64,000 nt of DNA from Cellulomonas sp. 73-92. GTDB lineage: Bacteria > Actinomycetota > Actinomycetes > Actinomycetales > Cellulomonadaceae. This document shows positions 9,537-17,868 of this stretch, one piece after another (position 1 is the first letter of the stretch; the number at the start of each line of letters is the position of its first letter). Location of the stretch: NCBI RefSeq assembly GCF_001898175.1, contig NZ_MKTH01000014.1, positions 124,850-188,849 of the forward strand. The letters are read 5' to 3'. A program made the position numbers and the translations under genes. The notes beneath the pieces were generated by a model. That model made no database searches. It had not been told where the DNA came from and saw only the letters and a program-made list of their open reading frames with translations.

Positions 9537-11576
9537 TCACGACGGGACGTTCGCCTCGATGTCGGCCAGCCACGCCGACGGGTCGGCGTCCGACGGCATG
9601 CGCCAGTCGCCGCGGGGCGACATTGTGCCGCCCGCGCTCACCTTGGGGCCGTTCGGGAGCGCGGAGCGCTTGAACTGGTTGCCGAAGAAGCGGCGGACGA
9701 AGACGACGAGCCATCGCTTGATCTCGGCGAGCTCGTAGGCACGGCGCTGGTCGGCGGGGTAGCCGGGCGGCCACGCGCCGGCGCCGGCGTCGCGCCAGGC
9801 GTGCCAGGCGAGGAAGGCGACCTTCGAGGGGCGCGTGCCGTGGCGCAGCACGTGGAACAGCGTGAAGTCCTGCAGGGCGTAGGGGCCGACGATCTGCTCC
9901 GTGCTCTGCATCGGGGCGTCGGCCGTGGCCGGGACGAGCTCGGGGGAGATCTCCTGGCCGAGGATCCGCGTGAGGACCTCGTTCGTGGCGTCGTCGAACA
10001 GCCGCTCGCCGATGACCCAGCGGATGAGGTGCTGGATGAGCGTCTTCGGCACGCCGGCATTGACCCCGTAGTGCGACATCTGGTCGCCGACGCCGTACGT
10101 GCACCAGCCGAGCGCGAGCTCGGACAGGTCGCCCGTGCCCAGCACGATGCCGCCGCGCTGGTTGGCCGCGCGGAAGAGGAAGTCCGTGCGCAGCCCGGCC
10201 TGCACGTTCTCGAAGGTGACGTCGTACTGCTCCGCGCCCTCGGCGTAGGGGTGACCGAGGTCCGCGAGCAGCTGGCGGGCCATCGGGCGGATGTCGACGG
10301 TCTCGTGGGTGGTGCCGAGCGCCGCCATGAGCGCCAGGGCGCTGCCCTTGGTCGTCTCCGAGGTGGCGAACCCGGGAAGCGTGAACGCGAGGATGTCGCT
10401 GCGGGGCCGGCCCAGCCGGTCCATCGCGTTGGCCGCCACGATGAGCGCGTGCGTCGAGTCCAGGCCGCCCGAGACGCCGATGACGACCTTCGAGCTGCCG
10501 ATCGCCTGCAGCCGCTGCGCCAAGCCGCTGACCTGGATGTTGTAGGCCTCGTAGCAGTCGAGGGCGAGCCGCGCCGGGTCGTCGGGCACGAAGGGGAACC
10601 GGTCGACGTGCCGGCGCAGCCCGATGTCGCCCGCCGGGGGGTCGAGCTCGAACTCGACGCGCCGGAAGGCTCCGGACGGCTCGAAGCCGAGGGCGCGGCG
10701 GTTGTCGTCGAACGTGCCCGTGCGCAGCCGTTCCTGGCGGATCCGGTCGAGGTCGACGTCGGCGACCGTCACGCGGGGCCCGTCGGGGAAGCGGTCGCCC
10801 TCGGCGAGCAGGTCGCCGATCTCGTAGACCATCGTCTGGCCGTCCCACGACAGGTCGGTGCTCGACTCGCCCCGGCCCGCGGCCGCGTAGACGTAGGAGG
10901 CGAGGCACCGCACGGACGCGGAGCGCACCAGCAGCCGGCGGTCCTCCGCCCGGCCCACCGTGATGGGGCTGCCCGAGAGGTTGGTGAGCACGGTGGCGCC
11001 GGCCAGCGCCGCGTGCGCGCTCGGCGGGACCGGCACCCACATGTCCTCGCACACCTCGACGTGCAGCACCAGGCCGCGCCCGTCGGTCGCCTCGAAGAGC
11101 AGGTCGGGCCCGATCGGCGCCTCCTGGCCGGCGACGACGACGGTGCCGTCGACGTCGTCGCCCGGTGCGAACCAGCGCCGCTCGTAGAACTCCCGGTACG
11201 TCGGCACGTACGACTTCGGCGCCACGCCGAGCACCCGGCCGCGGTGCACGACGAGCGCGACGTTGTAGACCCGGTTGCCGAACGCGAGCGGCGCGCCGAC
11301 GACGAGGACGGGCAGCAGGTCGGCGGAGGCGGCGACCAACCCCTCGATGGCGTCCTGCACCGCGTCGAGGAGGGCGTCCTGGAGGAACAGGTCGTCGATG
11401 GCGTAGCCGGACAGGCACAGCTCGGGGAACACGGCCACGCCGACGCCCTCGTCGTGCGCCGTGCGGGCGGCCGCCAGGACCGCCGCGAGGTTGGCGGCGG
11501 GGTTGGCCACCGTGACCGGGACGGTGCAGGCCGCGACGCGGACGAACCCCTGGGCGTAGGCGGAGGCGAAATCCAC
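9537..11576 (-). CDS. nadE: Glutamine-hydrolysing NAD+ synthetase
   Basis: 679 residues with two domains. The N-terminal nitrilase-like amidase carries the catalytic triad Glu (FPELCLSGY), Lys (APKSYVPTY) and Cys (EVCEDMWVP). The C-terminal synthetase has the PP-loop SGGLDSTH and the family signatures GTGDLSELALGWCTYG and MSHYGVNAGVPKT. It amidates deamido-NAD+ to NAD+ with glutamine as nitrogen donor. The GTG at 11576 gives the usual start of the actinobacterial enzyme (DF..AY.QGFVRVAACT). The frame is open a further 48 codons upstream but that stretch is unlike the family. About 130 bp separate it from the DUF4153 gene, with no clear signal seen there. Confidence 0.96.
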   Translation of the reverse strand: MDFASAYAQGFVRVAACTVPVTVANPAANLAAVLAAARTAHDEGVGVAVFPELCLSGYAIDDLFLQDALLDAVQDAIEGLVAASADLLPVLVVGAPLAFGNRVYNVALVVHRGRVLGVAPKSYVPTYREFYERRWFAPGDDVDGTVVVAGQEAPIGPDLLFEATDGRGLVLHVEVCEDMWVPVPPSAHAALAGATVLTNLSGSPITVGRAEDRRLLVRSASVRCLASYVYAAAGRGESSTDLSWDGQTMVYEIGDLLAEGDRFPDGPRVTVADVDLDRIRQERLRTGTFDDNRRALGFEPSGAFRRVEFELDPPAGDIGLRRHVDRFPFVPDDPARLALDCYEAYNIQVSGLAQRLQAIGSSKVVIGVSGGLDSTHALIVAANAMDRLGRPRSDILAFTLPGFATSETTKGSALALMAALGTTHETVDIRPMARQLLADLGHPYAEGAEQYDVTFENVQAGLRTDFLFRAANQRGGIVLGTGDLSELALGWCTYGVGDQMSHYGVNAGVPKTLIQHLIRWVIGERLFDDATNEVLTRILGQEISPELVPATADAPMQSTEQIVGPYALQDFTLFHVLRHGTRPSKVAFLAWHAWRDAGAGAWPPGYPADQRRAYELAEIKRWLVVFVRRFFGNQFKRSALPNGPKVSAGGTMSPRGDWRMPSDADPSAWLADIEANVPS

Positions 11577-11754
11577 GCGGCGAGTCTTCCACGGCCGCCC
11601 CACGCCGTCGCCGCTGGTCGCACTGGTCCCACCGGGACGGGCGACACGCGGCGGCCGGTCACCCTCCAGAGTGAATGCGTCCGGGACGAAAGGCCCGCTA
11701 CCTGGACGCTTGTCAACCAAGCCCGCCCGTGACTCCTGTCATCGGGGGCGAATA

Positions 11755-11774
11755 CTGGGGACTTTGGTCCCAAA
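11755..11774. promoter_or_regulatory. DosR/DevR-like palindrome
   Basis: The 14-bp core gggactttggtccc (11758-11771) has arms GGGAC/GTCCC. It fits the core of the mycobacterial DosR box (GGGACT-NNN-GTCCC), and the flanking bases agree in part (17 of 20 with the published TTSGGGACTWWAGTCCCSAA). Its centre lies about 39 bp upstream of the ATG at 11804, where an activator site would fall if that gene were leaderless. That it is a DosR site is inference; no DosR-type regulator is encoded in the window. Confidence 0.4.
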
Positions 11775-11803
11775 ACTGCGGGCTGGCGTGCAGAATTGCC
11801 GAC

Positions 11804-12010
11804 ATGAACTTCGACTCCGACCCTCAGATCACGTGGGCATGGACCGTGACCGACGCGGAGATCCGCGTCGCGAAGCGTGACTGGTTGCGGGCTCGGGACA
11901 ACGACGCCCCCACCGAGGACGTCGAGATGGCGTTCGAGTACTACCGCATGCTCATGAGCGCGCAGGCGCAGCAGATCGCCGAGGAGTTCCGCTCCCGGCA
12001 CACCGCCTGA
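11804..12010 (+). CDS. Small conserved-looking hypothetical protein (68 aa)
   Basis: I do not recognise this family. The 68-residue product is soluble, acidic and helical in appearance, with a Trp pair (ITWAWTV) near the start and a predicted helix EDVEMAFEYYRMLMSAQAQQIAEEF. It has no membrane segment or Cys. The ATG at 11804 is chosen because the residues before it read like untranslated DNA, although the frame is open back to 11675. No clear Shine-Dalgarno site is visible, which would suit a leaderless message. The gene stands alone in a 470-bp gap between nadE and the ABC importer, under the palindrome at 11755-11774. Codon usage looks coding (G/C at most third positions). Confidence 0.65.
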   Translation: MNFDSDPQITWAWTVTDAEIRVAKRDWLRARDNDAPTEDVEMAFEYYRMLMSAQAQQIAEEFRSRHTA

Positions 12011-12043
12011 CGGCGCGGTGAGCGCCGCCGGGCACGCGCCCGC

Positions 12044-13132
12044 TCAGGCCTCCGGGTCACGAGCGGCGACCGGCTCGGGGCGCACCTGCACGCGGACCAG
12101 CGCCCCTGTCTCGACCCGCTCGGCCGCCGCGTGCTGCACCACCAGCTCCGTCCCGTCCTCGGTGCGCACCTGCGTGCGGCGCACCGCCCCCAGGTAGCTC
12201 GTCGCCACGACGATCGCTGGGGCACCCTCCGGGCCTAGCTCGAGGTTCTCCGGGCGCACGAAGACGAGGGCCGGGCCGTCGACCCGGTCACCGAGCAGCG
12301 GCACCCGCCGGCCCAGCACGGTCGCCGTCCCGGCGGACACCATGGCCGGAACCAACGAGCTGCGGCCGATGAACTCCGCGACGAACGGCGTGGCCGGGCG
12401 CATGTAGAGGTCCTCGGGCGTGCCGTGCTGCTCGATCGTCCCGGCGTTCATCACGGCGACCCGGTCGGAGATGGCCAGGGCCTCCTCCTGGTCGTGGGTG
12501 ACGAACACAGTGGTGATCCCCAGGCGCTGCTGGATGCGGCGGATCTCGTCGCGCAGCTGCACGCGCACCTTGGCGTCGAGGGCCGACAGCGGCTCGTCGA
12601 GCAGCAGCACACGGGGCTCGGTGACCAGGGCGCGGGCGAGCGCGACCCGCTGCTGCTGGCCGCCGGAGAGCTGGTGGGGGTAGCGCTGCGCGAGCTCCGC
12701 GAGGCCGACGAGCTCGAGCGCCGCCGCGACGCGCTCGGCGGCCTCCGCCGCGGGCACGCGGCGCGTGCGCAGCCCGAACGCCGTGTTGCGGGCCACCGAC
12801 AGGTGCGGGAAGAGCGAGTACGACTGGAACACCATCCCGATGTCCCGCTTGTTCGTCGGGACGCCGGCCATGTCGCGACCGGCGATGGTGATCCGACCGC
12901 CGTCGAGGTGCTCCAGGCCCGCGAGCAGGCGCAGCGCCGTGGACTTGCCGCACCCCGAGGGACCGAGCAGGCAGACGAGCTCGCCCGGTGCCACGTCGAG
13001 GTCCAGCCCGTGCAGCACGCGCTGGGCGCCGAACGCCTTGACGACGCCGGCGAACCGGACGCCCGAACCGTCCTCGTGGTCGGGCCGGGCGACCGCGGCC
13101 GTGCGGTGCGGGGCGGTGAGGGGCAGCGTCAT
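12044..13132 (-). CDS. Spermidine/putrescine- or Fe3+-type ABC transporter ATP-binding protein (PotA-like)
   Basis: A 362-residue ABC ATPase with Walker A GPSGCGKST, Q-loop GMVFQSYSLFPHL, signature LSGGQQQR, Walker B VLLLDEPLSALD and H-loop FVTHDQEEAL. A C-terminal TOBE-like domain (VFVRPENLEL, VVATSYLGAVRRTQVR) follows. VRVQLRDEIRRIQQRLGITTVFVTHDQEEA is typical of the PotA/FbpC/PhnT group. The ATG at 13132 has GGAG about 5 nt upstream; an alternative ATG at 13162 overlaps the permease stop (ATGA) and would add 10 residues. It is the last gene of a four-gene importer operon. The substrate class is not fixed by the ATPase. Confidence 0.93.
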   Translation of the reverse strand: MTLPLTAPHRTAAVARPDHEDGSGVRFAGVVKAFGAQRVLHGLDLDVAPGELVCLLGPSGCGKSTALRLLAGLEHLDGGRITIAGRDMAGVPTNKRDIGMVFQSYSLFPHLSVARNTAFGLRTRRVPAAEAAERVAAALELVGLAELAQRYPHQLSGGQQQRVALARALVTEPRVLLLDEPLSALDAKVRVQLRDEIRRIQQRLGITTVFVTHDQEEALAISDRVAVMNAGTIEQHGTPEDLYMRPATPFVAEFIGRSSLVPAMVSAGTATVLGRRVPLLGDRVDGPALVFVRPENLELGPEGAPAIVVATSYLGAVRRTQVRTEDGTELVVQHAAAERVETGALVRVQVRPEPVAARDPEA

Positions 13133-13158
13133 GGGATCTCCGGGGGTGGCGGGGCCGG

Positions 13159-13956
13159 TCATCGGCCGGACCGGACGGTGAGCAGGCGACCGACGCGGTC
13201 GATCACCAGGAGCAGGACGAAGACGAGGGCGAGCGACAGGAGCGACATGATCACCGCCACGAAGGGGTCGATCTTCGAGACGACGACCAGCGCGGTCTGC
13301 ATGTTCTGCCGGTTGAGCAGGGACGCGATGGTGAACTCGCCGAGCACGACGGCGACCGAGATGAGGCCCGCGAGCATGAGCCCCCGGCGCACGTTGGGCG
13401 CGATGACCCGGAGCAGCACGCGTCCCCAGCTCGCGCCGAGCGAGCGCGCGGCCTCCGCGTGGGTCCGGGTGTCGACGGCATCGAGGTTGGCCTGCAGGGC
13501 CCGGTAGGCGAACGGCAGGCACGTGATGCCGTAGGCAAAGGCCAGCGACCAGATGCCCGTGCCGAACGCGTGCCCGATGACGAGGTAGATGGGCGCGAGC
13601 CCGACGACGAGCGCGATCGAGGGCAGCGCGATCGGCAGGAGCGCGACCACCTCCATCCAGCGCCGCAGCCGCGGGAACCGCAGGTGCACCAGCACCATGG
13701 TCGGCGCGACGAGGAGCATGACGATGGCGATGGTTGCCACCGCCAGGACCAGCGAGTTGCGCAGGCCCTGCCACAGCGGGGCGTACACCTCCGGCCGCGC
13801 GGGGTGCAGCATGTCCGCCCAGTGACCCCAGCCGTGGCCGTTGCCCTCGCGGAGCGTGAACTCCGCCATGCCCACGAGGGGCACGGCGAACAGCGCGCCG
13901 ACGAGGGACAGGACGAGCACCCGGAGCCAGCGTGCGGGTGCGATGGCGCGATTCAT
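13159..13956 (-). CDS. ABC transporter permease (PotC-like)
   Basis: 265 residues with about six membrane segments and the cytoplasmic EAA loop EAARSLGASWGRVLLRVIAPNVR. PIALPSIALVVGLAPIYL and SVAVVLGEFTIASLL are typical of the second permease of polyamine, iron and phosphonate importers. The ATG at 13956 overlaps the stop of the first permease by 4 bp, and its own stop overlaps a possible ATPase start. It forms the translocation pore together with the upstream permease. Confidence 0.93.
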   Translation of the reverse strand: MNRAIAPARWLRVLVLSLVGALFAVPLVGMAEFTLREGNGHGWGHWADMLHPARPEVYAPLWQGLRNSLVLAVATIAIVMLLVAPTMVLVHLRFPRLRRWMEVVALLPIALPSIALVVGLAPIYLVIGHAFGTGIWSLAFAYGITCLPFAYRALQANLDAVDTRTHAEAARSLGASWGRVLLRVIAPNVRRGLMLAGLISVAVVLGEFTIASLLNRQNMQTALVVVSKIDPFVAVIMSLLSLALVFVLLLVIDRVGRLLTVRSGR

Positions 13957-14891
13957 CGCTGCCACCTCGCCGCGCGGCGCTGCACCGCCGAGTAGGCCCA
14001 CATCACCAGGGCCATGACGACGACCATGCCGAGCGCGAGCGCGCCCGCGAGGTTCTGGCGTCCGAGCACGGTCTCGCTGGTCAGCGCCGCGCGGATCTGC
14101 AGCGGGACGATCTGCGCGCCCTGGCTCGCTAACGCCGCCGCGGTGGCGTACGACGAGAACGCGTTGGCGAAGAGCAGCAGGAAGCTGGCGAGGAACGACG
14201 GCGCGAGCACCGGCACGGCGACGCGGGCCCAGAACGTGCGGGTGGTCCCGCCCAGCGTCAGCGTCGCCTCCGCCCACTGCGGCCGCAGCGCCGTCAGCGC
14301 CGGCAGGAACGTGATGACCATCATCGGCACCTGGAAGTAGATGTACGGGAGGTACAGCCCGGGCATGGCGTAGATCCACGCGCCGGACGCGAAGATGTCG
14401 ATGCCGAACGACTGGCGCAGCCAGACGGTCACCATGCCGCGCAGCCCGATCGTCGCGATGAACGCGAAGGCGAGCATGACGCCGCCGAACTGGGCGATCA
14501 CGCTGGCGGCCGACTCGAGCAGCCCGCGGGCGAAGCCACCTTCGCGCAGGCCGAGGGCCGCGACGCACACGAGCGCGCCGACGACGGCACCGACGACCGC
14601 CGAGGCGGCGGACAGGGTGATCGAGTTGCGGAAGGTGCGCAGCACAACGGGATCGCCGAGCGCCGAGAGGTTGCCCCACGTGAACGCGCCGTGCTTGTCG
14701 AAGAGCCCCGTCCCGATGGCCAGGACGGTCGGCAGCGCGAGGAAGAGCAGCACGTAGGCGGCGAAGGGCGTCAGGCCGAGCGGGGCCGCGAGGCGCGAGG
14801 CGCGCACGCGCCACGCCGGCACCGGCCGGGCCGGACCACGGGGGTCCGGCCCGGCCGCGCCACGCGTGCGCAGGGGGGACAGGGTGGTCAT
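13953..14891 (-). CDS. ABC transporter permease (PotB-like)
   Basis: 312 residues, about six membrane helices after a roughly 30-residue Arg/Pro-rich cytoplasmic N-terminus. MPGLYLPYIYFQVPMMVITFLPAL and the EAA-like loop EATLTLGGTTRTFWARVAVPVL identify it as a type I importer permease. The ATG at 14891 lies 4 bp after the binding-protein stop. It is the partner of the PotC-like protein; the two are separate subunits, as in PotBC and PhnUV systems. Confidence 0.93.
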   Translation of the reverse strand: MTTLSPLRTRGAAGPDPRGPARPVPAWRVRASRLAAPLGLTPFAAYVLLFLALPTVLAIGTGLFDKHGAFTWGNLSALGDPVVLRTFRNSITLSAASAVVGAVVGALVCVAALGLREGGFARGLLESAASVIAQFGGVMLAFAFIATIGLRGMVTVWLRQSFGIDIFASGAWIYAMPGLYLPYIYFQVPMMVITFLPALTALRPQWAEATLTLGGTTRTFWARVAVPVLAPSFLASFLLLFANAFSSYATAAALASQGAQIVPLQIRAALTSETVLGRQNLAGALALGMVVVMALVMWAYSAVQRRAARWQR

Positions 14892-14895
14892 CGGC

Positions 14896-16044
14896 TCAGG
14901 AGATCGCCGCGGCCCACTCCTGGCCGAGGAGATCGCCCGCCTTCTTGCTCTGGGCGTCGGAGGGCACGAGCGTCGTCGCGGGAGCCGGCGGGAGCTTGCT
15001 CCACAGCGCCTCGTCGAGGGTCCCGGCCTTCTGCATCGCGGTCGCCCGCACCGGGCGGGCGCCGCCCTTCAGCCAGAGGTTCTGCGCCTGGTCGCTGTAG
15101 AGGAACTCCTCCCACAGCCGGGCGGCCGCCGGGTGCGGGGCGTCCTTGTTGACAGCCTGGTTGTAGTACGCCGCATAGCCGTTGCCGGGGAAGACGACGA
15201 CCTTCCACGCGGGGTTGTCCTTGACGTGCGTCGCGTTGAGGTAGTCCCAATCGAAGACCACCGGGGTCTCGCCGTCGGCGACCGTGGCCGTGGTGACGTC
15301 GATCTTCAGGAGGTTTCCGGCCTTCTGGAGCTTGCCGAAGAAGTCGATGCCGGGCTGGTAGTCGTCGAGCGAGCCGCCGGACTGCACGGCCGCCATGCCC
15401 ACCGCCGCGAAGGCCGCGCCGGCCTGGGTCGGGTCGCCGTTCATGGCGACGGCACCCTTGTAGGCCGGCTTGAGGAGGTCGGACAGCTGGCCGGGCGCGG
15501 GGTACTTCGACGAGTCGTACCCGATGGACATGTACCCCCCGTAGTCGCCGGTGAACAGGCCCGACTGCTCCTTGAGGGAGGAGTCGATGTCGTTCCAGCC
15601 GGCCACCTTGTAGGGCGCGAAGTGGTCCGTGCTCTGCAGGGCGACGGTGAGGCCGACGTCGAACACGTCGGGCGCGGTGTCCAGGCCCTTGTTCGTCTTG
15701 GCGGCGTCGATCTCCTCGGCGCTCGAGGCGTCGGGCGAGGCCTCGTTGACGGTGATGCCGGGGTACTTCGCCTTGAACGCGTCGATGATCTCGCCGTAGT
15801 CGGCCCAGTCGCGGGGGAGGGCGATGACGTTGAGCGCGCCCTCCTTCTTCGCGGCGGCGGCGAGGTTCTCCAGCGAGCCGAAGGCGGTGAGGCTGGTGGC
15901 GGTCGCGGCGTTCACCGTGCCACCCGCGGTCGACGAGCCGGCCGGGGCGGTGCCACCCGCGGTGGTCGAGCCGGCGGCGGAGCAGGCGGTGAGGGCGAGA
16001 GCCGCGGCCAGGCCGAGGACGACCGGCGCCAAGCGCTTCGTCAT
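14896..16044 (-). CDS. ABC transporter substrate-binding lipoprotein (SBP family 1, PotD/Fe3+/aminoethylphosphonate type)
   Basis: 382 residues. A lipoprotein signal with lipobox LTAC (Cys about residue 22) is followed by a Gly/Ser/Thr/Ala linker and a type 2 periplasmic-binding fold: KKEGALNVIALPRDWADYGEIIDAFKAKYP, then DVFDVGLTVALQ, GYMSIGYD, VVFDWDYLNA and RLWEEFLYSDQAQNLWLKGGARPVR. The last pattern is common in iron and polyamine/phosphonate binders. The ATG at 16044 is preceded by AAGGAG about 10 nt upstream. A short perfect hairpin (CGCCCTG/CAGGGCG, 16079-16094) lies in the presumed leader. As first gene it sets the specificity of the operon, which I cannot decide from sequence. Confidence 0.92.
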   Translation of the reverse strand: MTKRLAPVVLGLAAALALTACSAAGSTTAGGTAPAGSSTAGGTVNAATATSLTAFGSLENLAAAAKKEGALNVIALPRDWADYGEIIDAFKAKYPGITVNEASPDASSAEEIDAAKTNKGLDTAPDVFDVGLTVALQSTDHFAPYKVAGWNDIDSSLKEQSGLFTGDYGGYMSIGYDSSKYPAPGQLSDLLKPAYKGAVAMNGDPTQAGAAFAAVGMAAVQSGGSLDDYQPGIDFFGKLQKAGNLLKIDVTTATVADGETPVVFDWDYLNATHVKDNPAWKVVVFPGNGYAAYYNQAVNKDAPHPAAARLWEEFLYSDQAQNLWLKGGARPVRATAMQKAGTLDEALWSKLPPAPATTLVPSDAQSKKAGDLLGQEWAAAIS

Positions 16045-16210
16045 GAGGAGCGTTCTCCTTGCGATGGAGGGGGCCGGACGCCCTGAGCAGGGCGAAGACC
16101 GGACCGGAACGTTCCAGGACGGTAGGAGTGGCCGGTGAGGGGACGGTGAACGGTGGCGGAACGCCGCGCGCACGCCGTCCGACGACATGGCGCCGGAGGG
16201 CGCCACCGCG

Positions 16211-16582
16211 TCAGGTCCAGGCGGCGGTCGCCAGGTAGCCCAGGCTCGCGGCGGCGACGGTCAGCACCAGGGTGCCGAGCGCGTTGGCCACCGCCCGCCG
16301 GCGGTCGCCGGCCTGCGCCAGGCGCACGGTCTCGACCATCGCGGTGGAGAACGTGGTGTAGCCGCCGCAGAAGCCCGTCGCAGCCACGGTGTACCAGGTG
16401 ACCGGCAGCGCGCCCGTGGCCAGGGCGCCCGCGAGGGCGCCGATCACGAGCGACCCGCTGACGTTGATGGCGATCGTCGCGAGCGGGAGCCGCCCGGCCC
16501 ACCGGCCGCGGAACCAGCCGTCGACGACGAACCGGCTGGCGGCGCCGAGGCCGCCGACGAGGGCGACGAGCAGCGGGGTCAT
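16211..16582 (-). CDS. crcB: Fluoride channel, CrcB/Fluc family (second copy of pair)
   Basis: A 123-residue protein with four membrane helices. The Fluc hallmarks are the Asn-Gly helix (AINVSGSLVIGAL) and the GFCGGYTTFSTAMVE segment carrying the Thr/Phe/Ser residues that line the pore. It exports fluoride down its gradient as a dual-topology dimer; many actinobacteria encode two different subunits side by side that form a heterodimer, as here. The ATG at 16582 overlaps the stop of the first crcB by 4 bp. No fluoride riboswitch motif was seen upstream of the pair. Confidence 0.94.
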   Translation of the reverse strand: MTPLLVALVGGLGAASRFVVDGWFRGRWAGRLPLATIAINVSGSLVIGALAGALATGALPVTWYTVAATGFCGGYTTFSTAMVETVRLAQAGDRRRAVANALGTLVLTVAAASLGYLATAAWT

Positions 16583-17085
16583 CGCGACGCCTCGCTCGCG
16601 ACGGCGGCCGCGGCCTCGTCGTGCGCCCTACGTGCGGTGGTGCGGCGCGCCGCCGAGGCGGCGACGGCGACGCCGGCCACGCACGCCAGCGTGCCGCCGA
16701 CCACGGTGGCGAGGGCGTACCCCACGGCGATCCCGGCCCGGCCGCCGACGAGCAGCCCGTGCAGCTCGAGCGCGAACGCGGAGTACGTGGTGAACCCGCC
16801 GAGCACACCCGTGCCGAGCGTCAGGCGCAGCCAGCGCCGCCGGTGCGTCTCGTGGCCGCGGCTGAGCAGCCACTGCAGCAGGAACCCGAGGAGGAAGGCG
16901 CCGACGACGTTCTCGGTGAGCGTCCCCAGGGGCACGCCGTCGCGCGGGGGCAGGGCGTGCGAGAGCCCGTAGCGCGCGACGCTCCCGAGCGCGCCGCCGA
17001 CGGCGACGCTGGCGACGAGCACGGGATCGGTGTGATGCGGAGCGTGATGCGGGGCGTGATGCGGAGCGTGGTGCGGTGCCGTCAT
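16579..17085 (-). CDS. crcB: Fluoride channel, CrcB/Fluc family, with His-rich N-terminal extension
   Basis: 168 residues. The channel part starts at about residue 22 and carries TENVVGAFLLGFL and GVLGGFTTYSAFALELH, the Fluc pore motifs. The N-terminus is unusual: four consecutive APHH units (from residue 3) encoded by four 12-bp repeats at 17032-17079. A charged, Arg/Ala-rich C-terminal tail of about 25 residues also exceeds the usual family length. The ATG at 17085 overlaps the stop of the universal stress protein by 4 bp, so usp and both channels are one unit. Confidence 0.93.
   Translation of the reverse strand: MTAPHHAPHHAPHHAPHHTDPVLVASVAVGGALGSVARYGLSHALPPRDGVPLGTLTENVVGAFLLGFLLQWLLSRGHETHRRRWLRLTLGTGVLGGFTTYSAFALELHGLLVGGRAGIAVGYALATVVGGTLACVAGVAVAASAARRTTARRAHDEAAAAVASEASR
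17032..17079 (-). repeat. Four tandem 12-bp repeats coding for APHH units
   Basis: The units start at 17032, 17044, 17056 and 17068 (gtgatgcggagc and close variants). Read on the minus strand they encode Ala-Pro-His-His four times at the N-terminus of the fluoride channel. Slippage would add or remove whole tetrapeptides without breaking the frame. Confidence 0.9.
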
Positions 17086-17612
17086 GCGGCCGGTCCCGCG
17101 GACGCGGCGCCGTGCGGCGGAGCGGGGACGAGCAGCACCGGGCGCCGCTGCGTGTGCGCCAGCCGGCCCGCGACCGAGCCGCTGACCAGCTGGTTCATCC
17201 AGTGCATCAGGCCGGGCCGGTGGGTGCCGACGACGATCATCCGGGCGTCGTGCTCGTCGGCCACCAGGGACAGACCCCGAGCGGCCTCGCCCGTCGTGTA
17301 GACGAACCGCCACGGCAGTCCCGTCGGGCCGAGCCGCGCCGCGAGCCGGGCGGCGATGGCGTCGTCGGGCGACTCGTCGTCGCCCTCGTCGTGGTCGGAG
17401 TCGACGGGCAGCAGGTCGACCGACCCGTCGGGCTCGCGCTCCGCGACGAGGTGCGCCGGGTCCACCCAGACGCACACCAGGCCGGTGCCCAGCGCGCCGG
17501 CGAGCGTGGCCGCCTCGTCGACCACGCGCGGGCTCTGCCCCGGCTCGATGCCGACGATGACGGGACGCGCCGGCGACGGCGCGGACCAGGGGCGGGGGAA
17601 CGAACGTGTCAT
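17082..17612 (-). CDS. Universal stress protein (UspA family)
   Basis: A 176-residue single-domain Usp protein. VIVGIEPGQSPRVVDEAATLAGALGTGLVCVWVD is the family's first strand-helix unit. IVVGTHRPGLMHWMNQLVSGSVAGRLAHTQRRPVLLVP holds the nucleotide-binding loop, although the spacing of its first two glycines (GTHRPG) is altered from the usual G-2x-G. An acidic insertion (DSDHDEGDDESPDD) lies in the middle. The ATG at 17612 has GGAGG 5 nt upstream; a GTG at 17669 would add an unlikely 19 residues. It leads the usp-crcB-crcB unit, suggesting a stress-linked role. It is divergent from the carotenoid genes. Confidence 0.88.
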   Translation of the reverse strand: MTRSFPRPWSAPSPARPVIVGIEPGQSPRVVDEAATLAGALGTGLVCVWVDPAHLVAEREPDGSVDLLPVDSDHDEGDDESPDDAIAARLAARLGPTGLPWRFVYTTGEAARGLSLVADEHDARMIVVGTHRPGLMHWMNQLVSGSVAGRLAHTQRRPVLLVPAPPHGAASAGPAA

Positions 17613-17868
17613 GGCAGCCTCCGCGTCGTTGCGCAGCTGATCACGCCGATCATCGGGCAATGGGCACACTCCTGTCGCTGGGAGCAGGAACCATCAGCCG
17701 GCCGGCGGTTCCGTCGTCATCGACGCGGGCGGGATCCATCGCCGACGGCGACTCTACGGCACGCCGCGGGCCCGCCACGTGCGCACGGTTGGGCGGGAGG
17801 TCCCTCGACCGGCGCGGCCACCTCGGCCAGCCTGGAGGCGGTCGATCGGGACAGGGGAGGGGGCACCG
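17613..17868. other. Divergent intergenic region between usp and crtB
   Basis: 256 bp without a convincing gene. It must hold promoters for both directions. The only structure I see is an inverted repeat GGAACC ... GGTTCC around a palindromic GCCGGCCGGC core at about 17689-17714, which could be an operator. No clear -35/-10 pair stands out. Confidence 0.4.

Noticed and set aside
16583-17868. A fluoride riboswitch upstream of the crcB genes
   Set aside because: No sequence resembling the conserved crcB motif pseudoknot was seen in front of usp or between the genes.
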